Positions 1-7,687 of a stretch of 12,643 nucleotides of DNA are shown here, one piece after another. The notes under the pieces are model-generated. The model was given only the letters and a program-made list of their open reading frames with translations. It was not told where the DNA came from and searched no databases. Position 1 is the stretch's first letter, and each line of letters starts with the position of its first letter. The position numbers and the translations under genes are program-made. This DNA is from UBA4615 sp035628395. Its GTDB lineage: Bacteria > Pseudomonadota > Gammaproteobacteria > Burkholderiales > Burkholderiaceae_E. The stretch is from the NCBI GenBank assembly GCA_035628395.1, contig DASPJX010000194.1, forward strand, positions 1-12,643, written 5' to 3'.

Positions 1-1027
<1,027 letters not shown>

Positions 1028-1092
1028 CGCGGGTGCTCCAGGGTGGATTCGGTGTTCGGGGATGACGCGGGAACGCGGCGGGAGTTGCGGGC

Positions 1093-2766
1093 TCAGACCC
1101 GCGCGCGGTCGAACTGCGGCGTCTCGCCCTTGCCGTACAGCTTCAGCGCGCCCTTGTCGCCGACCGCGTTCGGCCGGTTGAAGATCCAGTTCTGCCAGGC
1201 GGTCAGCCGCCCGAAGATCCGGGTGGCCATCGTCTCGACGCCGTTGAAGCGCAGGTTCGCCTCGAGGCCGGTCAGCGCGTCGGCCGACATCGCCGCCCGC
1301 TCCTCGATCGCGATCCGCACCTCGTCGGCCCAGTCGATGTCGTCGGGCGCGGACGTCACCAGCCCGAGCGCGATCGCCGCGTCGGCGTCGAGCGGCTCGC
1401 CGAGCCGCGCGCGCACCGCGTCGAGCGCCGGCGCCTCCCCGTAGAAGCGGCGCTCGAGCCGCGACTGGCCGGTGGCCATCGGGTACGGGCCGAAGTTCGC
1501 CTCGGTGACGACGAGGCGCGGCGCCTTCGCCGGCTCGTCGGGCAGCGCGAGCATGTAGCAGCGGTCGGCCGCGAGCGCGACCTCGAGGAAGGTGCCCGCG
1601 AAGCACGAGCCCGGCTCGACGAGCGCGAACAGCGTGCGCGACGACACGTCGAGGCGCGACAGCGTGCGCCGCAGCAGGCCGATCGTCTCGCGCACCAGCC
1701 AGTGGTCGCGGTGCGCGGCCATCGTCGCGTCGGCCGCGAGCACCGCCTGCGCGTCGCCCTCGGTCTTCAGCAGCCAGGTGCCGATCTCGAGCTCGTTGGT
1801 GCGCATCGACAGGATCGCGTCGTCGAGCTCGCGGCCCATCGCGAGCGGCCACCACGCGTCGCCCGCCGCGACGATCGCGTCGATCGAGGTCGGCTGCTCG
1901 CCGACGGGCGCCTTCAGCACGAAGGTCGCGGTGCGCGCGGCGCGGTCGATCTCGACGCTCACGTGCCGGTAGCGCAGCGCGTCGGCCTCGTCGGTGCGCT
2001 CGATCGGGGTCAGCGCGACGCCCGCCGCGTCGGCCGGCCGGAGGCTGCCGGCGCCGAGCGCCTCGGCCCGCTCGCGGACCGCCTGCGCGAACGCCGCGGG
2101 CTTCGCGAGCCGGTCGACCAGGCGCCAGTCCTTCGCCTTCTGGCCGCGCACGCCCTCGGTGGTCGTGCAGAACACGTCGGCGAGGTCGTGCCGCACGCGG
2201 CGCTTGTCGGTGAGCCGCGTGAGGCCGCCGGTGCCGGGCAGCACGCCGAGCAGCGGCACCTCGGGCAGCGACACCGACGAGCTGCGGTCGTCGACCAGCA
2301 GGATCTCGTCGCAGGCGAGCGCGAGCTCGTAGCCGCCGCCGGCGCACGCGCCGTTGACCGCGGCGAGGAACTTCAGGCCCGAGTGCGCGCTGCTGTCCTC
2401 GATGCCGTTGCGGGTCTCGTTGGTGAACTTGCAGAAGTTCACCTTCCACGCGTGACCCGAGACGCCGAGCATGAAGATGTTCGCGCCCGAGCAGAAGATC
2501 CGCTCCTTCAGGCTCGTGATCACGACGGTGCGCACCGACGGATGCTCGAAGCGGATCCGGTTCAGCGCGTCGTGCAGCTCGATGTCGACGCCGAGGTCGT
2601 AGCTGTTCAGCTTCAGCTTGTAGCCGGGGCGCAGGCCCGCGTCCTCGTCCACGTCCATCGCGAGCGTGGCGACCGCGCCGTCGACCGACAGCCGCCAGTG
2701 GCGATAGCGGGAGGGCTCGGTCCGGTAGTCGACCCGCGAGAGCTCGGGGGCGTGGGGAGCGTTCAT
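1093..2766 (-). CDS. boxC: Benzoyl-CoA-dihydrodiol lyase (ring-opening enzyme) BoxC
   Basis: BoxC hydrolytically opens the 2,3-epoxybenzoyl-CoA ring to 3,4-dehydroadipyl-CoA semialdehyde plus formate. It belongs to the crotonase superfamily. At 557 residues it has the usual BoxC length, much longer than a simple enoyl-CoA hydratase. The N-terminal half carries the crotonase CoA/oxyanion region: FCSGAN at 91-96 and NGACAGGGYELALACDEI at 138-155. The C-terminal half is a second, degenerate crotonase-like domain. I chose the ATG at 2766 because GGAGA lies 6 nt before it and the mapped promoter would start RNA near 2824. The in-frame ATGs at 2865 and 2832 lie upstream of or inside that promoter. 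The gene follows boxR (147-bp gap) and precedes boxB. Confidence 0.96.
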   Translation of the reverse strand: MNAPHAPELSRVDYRTEPSRYRHWRLSVDGAVATLAMDVDEDAGLRPGYKLKLNSYDLGVDIELHDALNRIRFEHPSVRTVVITSLKERIFCSGANIFMLGVSGHAWKVNFCKFTNETRNGIEDSSAHSGLKFLAAVNGACAGGGYELALACDEILLVDDRSSSVSLPEVPLLGVLPGTGGLTRLTDKRRVRHDLADVFCTTTEGVRGQKAKDWRLVDRLAKPAAFAQAVRERAEALGAGSLRPADAAGVALTPIERTDEADALRYRHVSVEIDRAARTATFVLKAPVGEQPTSIDAIVAAGDAWWPLAMGRELDDAILSMRTNELEIGTWLLKTEGDAQAVLAADATMAAHRDHWLVRETIGLLRRTLSRLDVSSRTLFALVEPGSCFAGTFLEVALAADRCYMLALPDEPAKAPRLVVTEANFGPYPMATGQSRLERRFYGEAPALDAVRARLGEPLDADAAIALGLVTSAPDDIDWADEVRIAIEERAAMSADALTGLEANLRFNGVETMATRIFGRLTAWQNWIFNRPNAVGDKGALKLYGKGETPQFDRARV

Positions 2767-2776
2767 CGGTGTCTCC
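2767..2776 (-). promoter_or_regulatory. boxC ribosome binding site
   Basis: On the minus strand GGAGA (2776-2772) lies 5-6 nt before the ATG at 2766. It favours this start over the in-frame ATG codons further upstream, which lack a comparable site. Confidence 0.7.
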
Positions 2777-2827
2777 GGTGGGCGGGCCGCGGCGGGCGGC
2801 ACGACGGCGGGCGCCGTCGGGATGTCG

Positions 2828-2841
2828 TGCATGATAATGCA
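2828..2841. promoter_or_regulatory. Putative BoxR operator, TGCA-N6-TGCA
   Basis: TGCA (2828-2831), six bases TGATAA, and TGCA (2838-2841) form a perfect palindromic pair. As I recall, TGCA repeats with a 6-bp spacer are the recognition element of BzdR, the close relative of BoxR. The element covers the -10 box of the boxC promoter, so binding would block RNA polymerase; benzoyl-CoA would be the expected inducer. Seen: the repeat and its position. Inferred: that BoxR binds it. Confidence 0.75.
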
Positions 2842-2858
2842 CTCCACCCGGGTGTCAA
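2831..2858 (-). promoter_or_regulatory. Sigma-70-type promoter of boxCB
   Basis: On the minus strand a consensus -35 TTGACA (2858-2853) and a -10 TATCAT (2836-2831, 5 of 6 matches) are separated by 16 bp. RNA would start near 2824, leaving a leader of about 58 nt before the boxC ATG. The site lies in one of only two AT-rich islands in the box region. It means boxCB can be transcribed independently of boxR. Confidence 0.75.
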
Positions 2859-2883
2859 GCGTCACAACGGCACTTTACTTCCT

Positions 2884-2903
2884 GTCCGGTGCCCTGCCCG
2901 GAC
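2884..2903 (-). terminator. Possible hairpin just after boxR
   Basis: GTCCGG (2884-2889) and CCGGAC (2898-2903) form a 6-bp stem with an 8-base loop, ten bases past the boxR stop on the minus strand. No T-tract follows, so it is at best a weak attenuator or an RNA end stabiliser separating boxR from the boxCB promoter. Confidence 0.2.
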
Positions 2904-2913
2904 GCGGCGCCGG

Positions 2914-3882
2914 TCAGCGGGCGGTCGCCTCGCGGACCGCGGCGTGCAGCGCGTCGAACACCTCGCCGAGCGTGCGCCCGCTGGTGTCGACCTGCAGGTC
3001 GGCGCGCGCGTAGAACGCGGCGCGGCCGGCGAGGATCCGCTTCAGGTCGTCCATCGCCTCCTGGTTGCCGGCCATGGGCCGCAGGTCGCCCTGCGCGATC
3101 ACGCGCTGCATGTGGTCCTCGGGCGTCGCGCGCAGCCACACCGTCGTGCAGTGCGCGAGCAGCAGGTTGAAGGTGGCGGGGTCCGAGACGATGCCGCCCG
3201 GCGTCGCGATCACCGCGTCCGGATAGAGCTGCACGGTCTCCTCGAGCGCGCGCCGCTCGTAGCGGCGGTACGCGGCCGCGCCGAGCAGGTTGTGGATCTC
3301 GTCGAGGCTGCAGCCGGCCACCCGCTCGATCTCGCGGTTGAGCTCGACGAAGGGCACGTCGAGCGCGTCGGCGAGCATGCGCCCGAGCGAGGACTTGCCC
3401 GCGCCGCGCAGCCCGACGAGCGCGATCCGGCCGCGTCGCGCGTCGGGCCGGCCGCCCTCGCCGAACAGCTCGGTCAGCGCGAGCCGCGCGCGGCGCAGCT
3501 CGTCCTCGCCGCGTCCGGCGAGCAGGTCGCGGATCAGCAGCCACTCGGGGCCGGCGGTGGTCTCGTCGCCGATCAGCTCGGCGAGCGGCGCGCCCAGCGC
3601 CTGCGCGACCTGGCGCAGCACGAGGATCGACGCGTTGCCCTGCCCGAGCTCGAGGTTCGCGAGGTGGCGCTCGGACACCTCGGAGGCGACCGACAGCGCG
3701 CGCCGGGTCATGCCGCGGCGCGCCCGCAGCGAGCGCGCGCGCTCGCCGAGCGCGACGAGGAACGGGTCGCGCGCCGCGTCGGCGACCGACGCCGCGGCCG
3801 CCGCGCGCGGCGCGGGGCGCACCGGCCTGACCGTGTCGTCGACCCCGGTCGGCACGGCCTCGTCGAGTTCCTGCGGCTTCAT
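2914..3882 (-). CDS. boxR: BoxR, benzoyl-CoA-responsive transcriptional regulator (XRE helix-turn-helix plus shikimate-kinase-like domain)
   Basis: This 322-residue protein is expected to repress the box and bcl promoters and to be released by benzoyl-CoA, as described for BoxR/BzdR. After an Ala/Pro-rich N-terminal tail (1-40), an XRE-type helix-turn-helix spans about 44-105, with MTRRALSVASEVSERHLANLE in its core. A linker (106-150) leads to a shikimate-kinase-like domain with Walker A GLRGAGKS at 157-164. The family's acidic shikimate-binding position reads as Asn in VELNREIE (about 179-186), which agrees with a ligand-sensing rather than kinase role. I chose the ATG at 3882 because GGGAGGA (3892-3886) precedes it; the in-frame ATG at 3918 lies at or before the predicted RNA start. 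The gene is divergent from bclA and upstream of boxCB, as in known box clusters. Confidence 0.93.
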   Translation of the reverse strand: MKPQELDEAVPTGVDDTVRPVRPAPRAAAAASVADAARDPFLVALGERARSLRARRGMTRRALSVASEVSERHLANLELGQGNASILVLRQVAQALGAPLAELIGDETTAGPEWLLIRDLLAGRGEDELRRARLALTELFGEGGRPDARRGRIALVGLRGAGKSSLGRMLADALDVPFVELNREIERVAGCSLDEIHNLLGAAAYRRYERRALEETVQLYPDAVIATPGGIVSDPATFNLLLAHCTTVWLRATPEDHMQRVIAQGDLRPMAGNQEAMDDLKRILAGRAAFYARADLQVDTSGRTLGEVFDALHAAVREATAR

Positions 3883-3885
3883 CGA

Positions 3886-3892
3886 TCCTCCC
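3886..3892 (-). promoter_or_regulatory. boxR ribosome binding site
   Basis: The minus strand reads GGGAGGATCG directly before the ATG at 3882, a strong Shine-Dalgarno match with short spacing. It decides between this start and the upstream in-frame ATG at 3918. Confidence 0.7.
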
Positions 3893-3917
3893 GGGACGCC
3901 GGCTCGTGCCGACGACA

Positions 3918-3931
3918 TGCAATATAGTGCT
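3918..3931. promoter_or_regulatory. Putative second BoxR operator, TGCA-N6-TGCT (imperfect)
   Basis: TGCA (3918-3921), six bases, then TGCT (3928-3931). Read on the minus strand it aligns with the boxC operator at 10 of 14 positions. The boxR -10 box occupies exactly the same register inside it. It also touches the -35 of the divergent bclA promoter. One protein bound here could control both boxR and the bclA-transporter operon. Confidence 0.55.
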
Positions 3932-3950
3932 TGACACGTCCGGTTGTCGA
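3921..3950 (-). promoter_or_regulatory. Sigma-70-type promoter of boxR
   Basis: On the minus strand the -35 is TCGACA (3950-3945, 5 of 6) and the -10 is TATATT (3926-3921, 5 of 6), with an 18-bp spacer. The predicted RNA start near 3914 gives a leader of about 32 nt to the ATG at 3882. It overlaps the divergent bclA promoter. Confidence 0.6.
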
Positions 3951-3959
3951 CAGTAATTT
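3931..3959 (+). promoter_or_regulatory. Sigma-70-type promoter of the bclA-transporter operon
   Basis: A perfect -35 TTGACA (3931-3936), a 17-bp spacer and TAATTT (3954-3959), which keeps the most conserved T, A and final T of the -10. RNA would start near 3966, giving an 80-nt leader to bclA. It interleaves with the boxR promoter on the other strand, so the two polymerases probably exclude each other. Confidence 0.6.
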
Positions 3960-4031
3960 TCGTTCATGAAGCGCAGTGCCTGTCCGGGCGCCGCGCCCCG
4001 CAGACCGCCCCCCGGGAACCGCCGGCGGGCC

Positions 4032-4037
4032 GAGGAG
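4032..4037 (+). promoter_or_regulatory. bclA ribosome binding site
   Basis: GAGGAG lies 8 nt before the ATG at 4046. It supports this start over the in-frame TTG at 3944, which would sit inside the promoter. Confidence 0.7.
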
Positions 4038-4045
4038 ACGCCCCG

Positions 4046-5644
4046 ATGTCCCGTGCCGATCCGGCCGCGCCGCCGGCCCCGCCCGATCGCCTGAACTTCG
4101 CCGCCCACCTCGCGGCGCTCAACGCCGCGCGGGGCGGCCGCACCGCCTACGTCGACGACGCGGGGTCGCTGAGCTACGGCGCGCTGTTCGACGGCGCGAG
4201 CCGCTTCGCCGGCGGCCTCGCCGAGCTCGGCCTGCGCCGCGAGGAGCGGGTGCTGCTGCTGATGCACGACTGCGTCGACTGGCCGGTCGCCTTCCTCGGC
4301 TGCCTGCACGCCGGGGTGGTGCCGGTCGCGGTCAACACGCTGCTGACGGTCGACGACTACGCGTACATGCTCGCGCACAGCCGCGCCCAGGCGGCGATCG
4401 TGTCGGCCGCGCTGGTGCCGACGCTCGCCCAGGCGATGGCCCGCGGCACGCACGAGCTGCGCCACCTCGTCGTGTCGACCCGCGGCGCGCCGATGCCCGC
4501 CGACCCGCCGGCGCCGGCGGTCGACCTCGCGGCGTGGCTGCCGGGCCGGCGGCCCGCCGCGGCGGTCGACACCGGCGCCGACGACATCGCGTTCTGGCTG
4601 TACTCGTCGGGCTCGACCGGCCGGCCCAAGGGCACCGTCCACAGCCACGCGAACCTGTACTGGACGGCGGCGCTGTACGGCACGCCGGTGCTCGGGCTCG
4701 AGGAGCGCGACGTCTGCTTCTCGGCCGCGAAGCTGTTCTTCGCCTACGGGCTCGGCAACGCGCTCACCTTCCCGCTGTCGGTGGGCGCGAGCGTCGTGCT
4801 GATGGCCGAGCGCCCGACGCCGGAGGCGGTGTTCCGCCGCTGGATCGAGCGGCGGCCCACGGTCTTCTTCGGCGCGCCGACCGGCTACGCGGGCATGCTC
4901 GCCTCGCCCGCGCTGCCGGCGCGCGAGCAGGTGGCGCTGCGGCTGTGCTCGTCGGCCGGCGAGGCGCTGCCGCGCGAGATCGGCGAGCGCTTCACCGAGC
5001 GCTTCGGCTGCGAGATCGTCGACGGCATCGGCTCGACCGAGATGCTGCACGTCTTCCTGTCGAACCGTCCGGGCGACGTCCGCTACGGAACGACCGGCAA
5101 GCCGGTCCCGGGCTACCGGATCGAGCTGCGCGACGAGTCGGGCGCGCCGATCGACGGGCCCGAGCGGGTCGGCGACCTGTGGATCGACGGGCCGTCGGCG
5201 GCGCTGATGTACTGGGGCGACCGCGGCCGCAGCCGCTCGACCTTCCACGGGCCGTGGACCAAGTCGGGCGACAAGTACTGGCGCGACGCGGACGGCTACT
5301 ACGTCTACGCCGGCCGCGGCGACGACATGCTGAAGGTGAGCGGGCAGTACGTCTCGCCGTTCGAGGTCGAGTCGACGCTGATGCGGCATCCGGCGGTGCT
5401 CGAGGCCGCGGTGATCGGCGTCGACGACGCGCAGGGGCTGACCCGCGCGAAGGCCTTCGTCGTGCTGAAGGACGCGTCGCTCGCGTCGGAGGCGCTGTCG
5501 GCCGAGCTGCAGGGCTTCGTCAAGGAACGGCTCGCGCCGTTCAAGTACCCGCGCGCGATCGAGTTCGTGCCGGAGCTGCCGAAGACCGCGACCGGCAAGA
5601 TCCAGCGCTTCCGGCTGCGCGACGCCGAGCGGGCGCGCGGATGA
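4046..5644 (+). CDS. bclA: Benzoate-CoA ligase BclA (acyl-adenylate-forming enzyme)
   Basis: BclA activates benzoate with ATP and CoA to benzoyl-CoA, AMP and pyrophosphate: the entry step of the pathway and the source of the inducer. The 532-residue protein is normal length for the family. It shows the ordered motifs of the AMP-binding superfamily: phosphate-binding loop YSSGSTGRPKG at 186-196, DGIGSTE at 326-332, YAGRGDDMLKVSGQYVSP from 421, and the C-terminal catalytic lysine K518 in TATGKIQRF. The overall sequence resembles benzoate-CoA ligases more than fatty-acid ligases. It is first in the plus-strand operon, divergent from boxR, and overlaps the next gene by 4 bp. Related substrates such as 2-amino-, hydroxy- or fluorobenzoate cannot be excluded; the box context favours benzoate. 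Confidence 0.93.
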   Translation: MSRADPAAPPAPPDRLNFAAHLAALNAARGGRTAYVDDAGSLSYGALFDGASRFAGGLAELGLRREERVLLLMHDCVDWPVAFLGCLHAGVVPVAVNTLLTVDDYAYMLAHSRAQAAIVSAALVPTLAQAMARGTHELRHLVVSTRGAPMPADPPAPAVDLAAWLPGRRPAAAVDTGADDIAFWLYSSGSTGRPKGTVHSHANLYWTAALYGTPVLGLEERDVCFSAAKLFFAYGLGNALTFPLSVGASVVLMAERPTPEAVFRRWIERRPTVFFGAPTGYAGMLASPALPAREQVALRLCSSAGEALPREIGERFTERFGCEIVDGIGSTEMLHVFLSNRPGDVRYGTTGKPVPGYRIELRDESGAPIDGPERVGDLWIDGPSAALMYWGDRGRSRSTFHGPWTKSGDKYWRDADGYYVYAGRGDDMLKVSGQYVSPFEVESTLMRHPAVLEAAVIGVDDAQGLTRAKAFVVLKDASLASEALSAELQGFVKERLAPFKYPRAIEFVPELPKTATGKIQRFRLRDAERARG

Positions 5645-6438
5645 GCGCGGCGCCCGACGGCTTCGTCGAGGTCGGCGGCCGGCGGATCGAGGTCGCCCGC
5701 GTGGGCGTCGCCGACCCCGGCGCACCGTGCATGGTGTTCCTGCACGAGGGCCTGGGCTCGGTCGCGGCGTGGCGCGACTTCCCGCGGCGGCTGTGCGAGC
5801 GCCTCGGGCTGCGCGGGCTGCTGTACTCGCGCCCGGGCTACGGGCGCTCGACGCCGCGCGCCGCCGGCGAGCGCTGGGGCACCGACTTCATGGACCGGCA
5901 GGCGACCGAGGTGCTGCCGGCGGTGCTCGAGGCCTGCGGCGTCGACGCGGGCCGGGCGCCGCCCTGGCTGTTCGGCCACAGCGACGGCGGCTCGATCGCG
6001 CTGATCCACGCGGCCCGCTTCCCGGACCGGGTGGCCGGCGTCGTCGCGCTCGCGCCCCACCTCTTCGTCGAGGACCTCTCGGTGCGCAGCATCCGCGAGG
6101 CGCGCGAGGACTACCTGCACGGCGGGCTGCGCGAGCGGCTCGCCCGCTTCCACGACGACGTCGACTCGGCGTTCTTCGGCTGGAACGACGCGTGGCTCGA
6201 TCCGGCGTTCGAGCGCTGGAGCATCGAGCCGCTGATGCCCGCCGTCCGCGGCCCGGTGCTCGCCGTGCAGGGCCGCGACGACCGCTACGGGACGATGGCG
6301 CAGATCGAGGCGATCGCCCGCGCGGTGCCCGGCACCCGGCTGCTGGCGCTCGAGGGATGCGGCCACTCGCCGCACCGCGATCGCCCCGACGAGGTCGTCG
6401 GAGCGGTCGGGCGTCTGCTCGCCGACACGATCCACTAG
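5641..6438 (+). CDS. Alpha/beta hydrolase associated with the box cluster
   Basis: A 265-residue soluble alpha/beta hydrolase without a signal peptide. The triad is visible: nucleophile S114 in GHSDGG, an acid at D213 or D214 in GRDDRYG, and H242 in CGHSPHRDRP; the oxyanion region is probably HEGLGS near residue 36. Its ATG overlaps the bclA stop (ATGA, 4 bp), so translation of the two is probably coupled. That ties its job to benzoate activation or the CoA pathway. Similar hydrolases occur in other box clusters, but I know of no proven reaction. Candidates are a thioesterase clearing dead-end CoA esters, a lactonase or epoxide-product hydrolase for side products of the epoxide step, or an esterase releasing benzoate from esters. 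The family call is sure; the substrate is not known. Confidence 0.85.
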   Translation: MSAAPDGFVEVGGRRIEVARVGVADPGAPCMVFLHEGLGSVAAWRDFPRRLCERLGLRGLLYSRPGYGRSTPRAAGERWGTDFMDRQATEVLPAVLEACGVDAGRAPPWLFGHSDGGSIALIHAARFPDRVAGVVALAPHLFVEDLSVRSIREAREDYLHGGLRERLARFHDDVDSAFFGWNDAWLDPAFERWSIEPLMPAVRGPVLAVQGRDDRYGTMAQIEAIARAVPGTRLLALEGCGHSPHRDRPDEVVGAVGRLLADTIH

Positions 6439-6475
6439 ACTTGCGCCACCCCACGCTTCCCATGAGGAGGAGACC

Positions 6476-7675
6476 ATGAGCCATTCCGCGTCCGTCCGAC
6501 CCACCCGCCGCCGCCTGCTGGCCGGCGCCACGGCCGCCGCCGCCGCGACCACCCTGCACGCGCCGTTCGTGCGCGCGCAGCCCGCGAAGCTGAAGGTCGG
6601 CCTGATGCTGCCGTCGACCGGCACGTTCGCCGCCCTCGGCTCGGCGATCACCAACGGCTTCCGGATGGCCGTCGAGGAGCGCGGCGGCAAGCTCGCCGGC
6701 CGCGAGATCGAGTACTTCGCCGTCGACGACGAGTCGAACCCCGCGAAGGCGCCGGAGAACACCAACCGGCTGGTGCAGCGCGACAAGGTCGACGTGCTGA
6801 TCGGCACCGTGCACTCGGGCGTGGCGCTCGGCATGGCCAAGATCGCCCGCGAGACCGGCACGCTGCTGCTGATCCCGAACGCCGGCGCCGACGACGTCAC
6901 CGGCCCGATGTGCGCGCCGAACGTCTTCCGCACCTCGTTCTCGAACTGGCAGCCGGTGCATCCGATCGGCAAGGTGATGGCCGAGCGCGGCCACAAGACC
7001 GCGGTCTGGATCTCCTGGAAGTACGCCGCCGGCGACGAGAGCTTCCGCTCGTTCAAGGAGGGCTTCGAGAAGGCCGGCGGCAAGGTCGTCAAGGAGCTCG
7101 GCCTGCCGTTCCCGAACGTCGAGTTCCAGCCGCTGCTCTCCGAGATCGCGTCGCTGCGCCCGGACGCGGTGGCCTGCTTCTTCGCCGGCGCCGGCGCCGC
7201 GAAGTTCATCAGCGACTACGCGGCCGCGGGCCTGCGCGACAAGATCCCGCTCTACGGCTCGGGCTTCCTCACCGACGGCGTGCTGCAGGCGGTGCAGCAG
7301 CAGGCGCAGGGCCTGATGACGACGCTGCACTACGCCGACGCGCTGCCGATCCAGCGCGACCGCGAGTTCCGGCTCGCGTACGCGAAGGCCTTCAAGCTGC
7401 AGCCCGACGTCTACGCGGTGCAGGGCTACGACACCGGGCTGCTGCTCGCGCAGGCGATGGACGCGGTCAAGGGCGACTTCGGCAACAAGCAGGCGCTGAT
7501 CAAGGCGATGGAGGGCGCGAAGATCGACAGCCCGCGCGGCACCTGGACGATGTCGAAGGCGCACAACCCGATCCAGGACATCTACCTGCGGCGCGTCGAG
7601 GGCGAGTCGAACAAGTACGTGTCGGTGGCCTGGAAGGCGCTCGCCGACCCGGCGCGCGGCTGCCGGATGGGCTGA
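6476..7675 (+). CDS. ABC transporter periplasmic substrate-binding protein (branched-chain amino acid type, probable aromatic acid binder)
   Basis: The periplasmic receptor of the importer encoded downstream, 399 residues, of the type I (LivJ-like, Peripla_BP_6) fold. The N-terminus carries a likely twin-arginine signal: TRRRLL at 10-15, then an Ala-rich hydrophobic stretch, with probable cleavage after A34 (VRA|Q). The mature part opens KLKVGLMLPSTGTFAALGSA, the usual first strand and ligand loop of this fold. Cysteines are C146 (GPMCAPN), C234 and C396 (GCRMG), so a C146-C396 disulfide is possible but unproven. GAGGAGGAG ends 3 nt before the ATG. The 37-bp gap to the hydrolase gene shows no promoter I can see. 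Benzoate or a relative as ligand is inferred from the operon; the fold alone would also fit amino acids or amides. Confidence 0.93.
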   Translation: MSHSASVRPTRRRLLAGATAAAAATTLHAPFVRAQPAKLKVGLMLPSTGTFAALGSAITNGFRMAVEERGGKLAGREIEYFAVDDESNPAKAPENTNRLVQRDKVDVLIGTVHSGVALGMAKIARETGTLLLIPNAGADDVTGPMCAPNVFRTSFSNWQPVHPIGKVMAERGHKTAVWISWKYAAGDESFRSFKEGFEKAGGKVVKELGLPFPNVEFQPLLSEIASLRPDAVACFFAGAGAAKFISDYAAAGLRDKIPLYGSGFLTDGVLQAVQQQAQGLMTTLHYADALPIQRDREFRLAYAKAFKLQPDVYAVQGYDTGLLLAQAMDAVKGDFGNKQALIKAMEGAKIDSPRGTWTMSKAHNPIQDIYLRRVEGESNKYVSVAWKALADPARGCRMG

Positions 7676-7681
7676 CGGAGG
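7676..7681 (+). promoter_or_regulatory. Ribosome binding site that fixes a TTG start
   Basis: CGGAGG, starting just past the binding-protein stop codon, stands 6 nt before the TTG at 7688. No ATG or GTG in the right frame fits, so the permease gene most likely begins with TTG. Confidence 0.7.
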
Positions 7682-7687
7682 CACGCG

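Noticed and set aside
3883..3918. Longer boxR starting at ATG 3918
   Set aside because: That ATG overlaps the operator-like element and lies at or upstream of the predicted RNA start; ATG 3882 has the GGGAGGA site.
1702..3927. Long plus-strand open frame opposite boxC and boxR
   Set aside because: It is an antisense shadow. It runs across two well-supported genes and their promoter, and its translation is Arg/Ala/Val-rich without any recognisable domain.
3944..4045. Longer bclA starting at TTG 3944
   Set aside because: The codon lies between the -35 and -10 boxes, whereas ATG 4046 has a good GAGGAG site and gives the usual protein length.
3966..4094. Short upstream frame starting ATG at 3966 and overlapping the bclA start (possible leader peptide)
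   Set aside because: The ATG falls at the predicted RNA start with no ribosome binding site, and the product is Arg/Pro-rich with no sign of selection.
2855..5725. Very long minus-strand frame spanning boxR and opposite bclA
   Set aside because: It is low-complexity Arg/Ala-rich translation caused by high GC, and it conflicts with boxR in another frame and with bclA motifs on the other strand.
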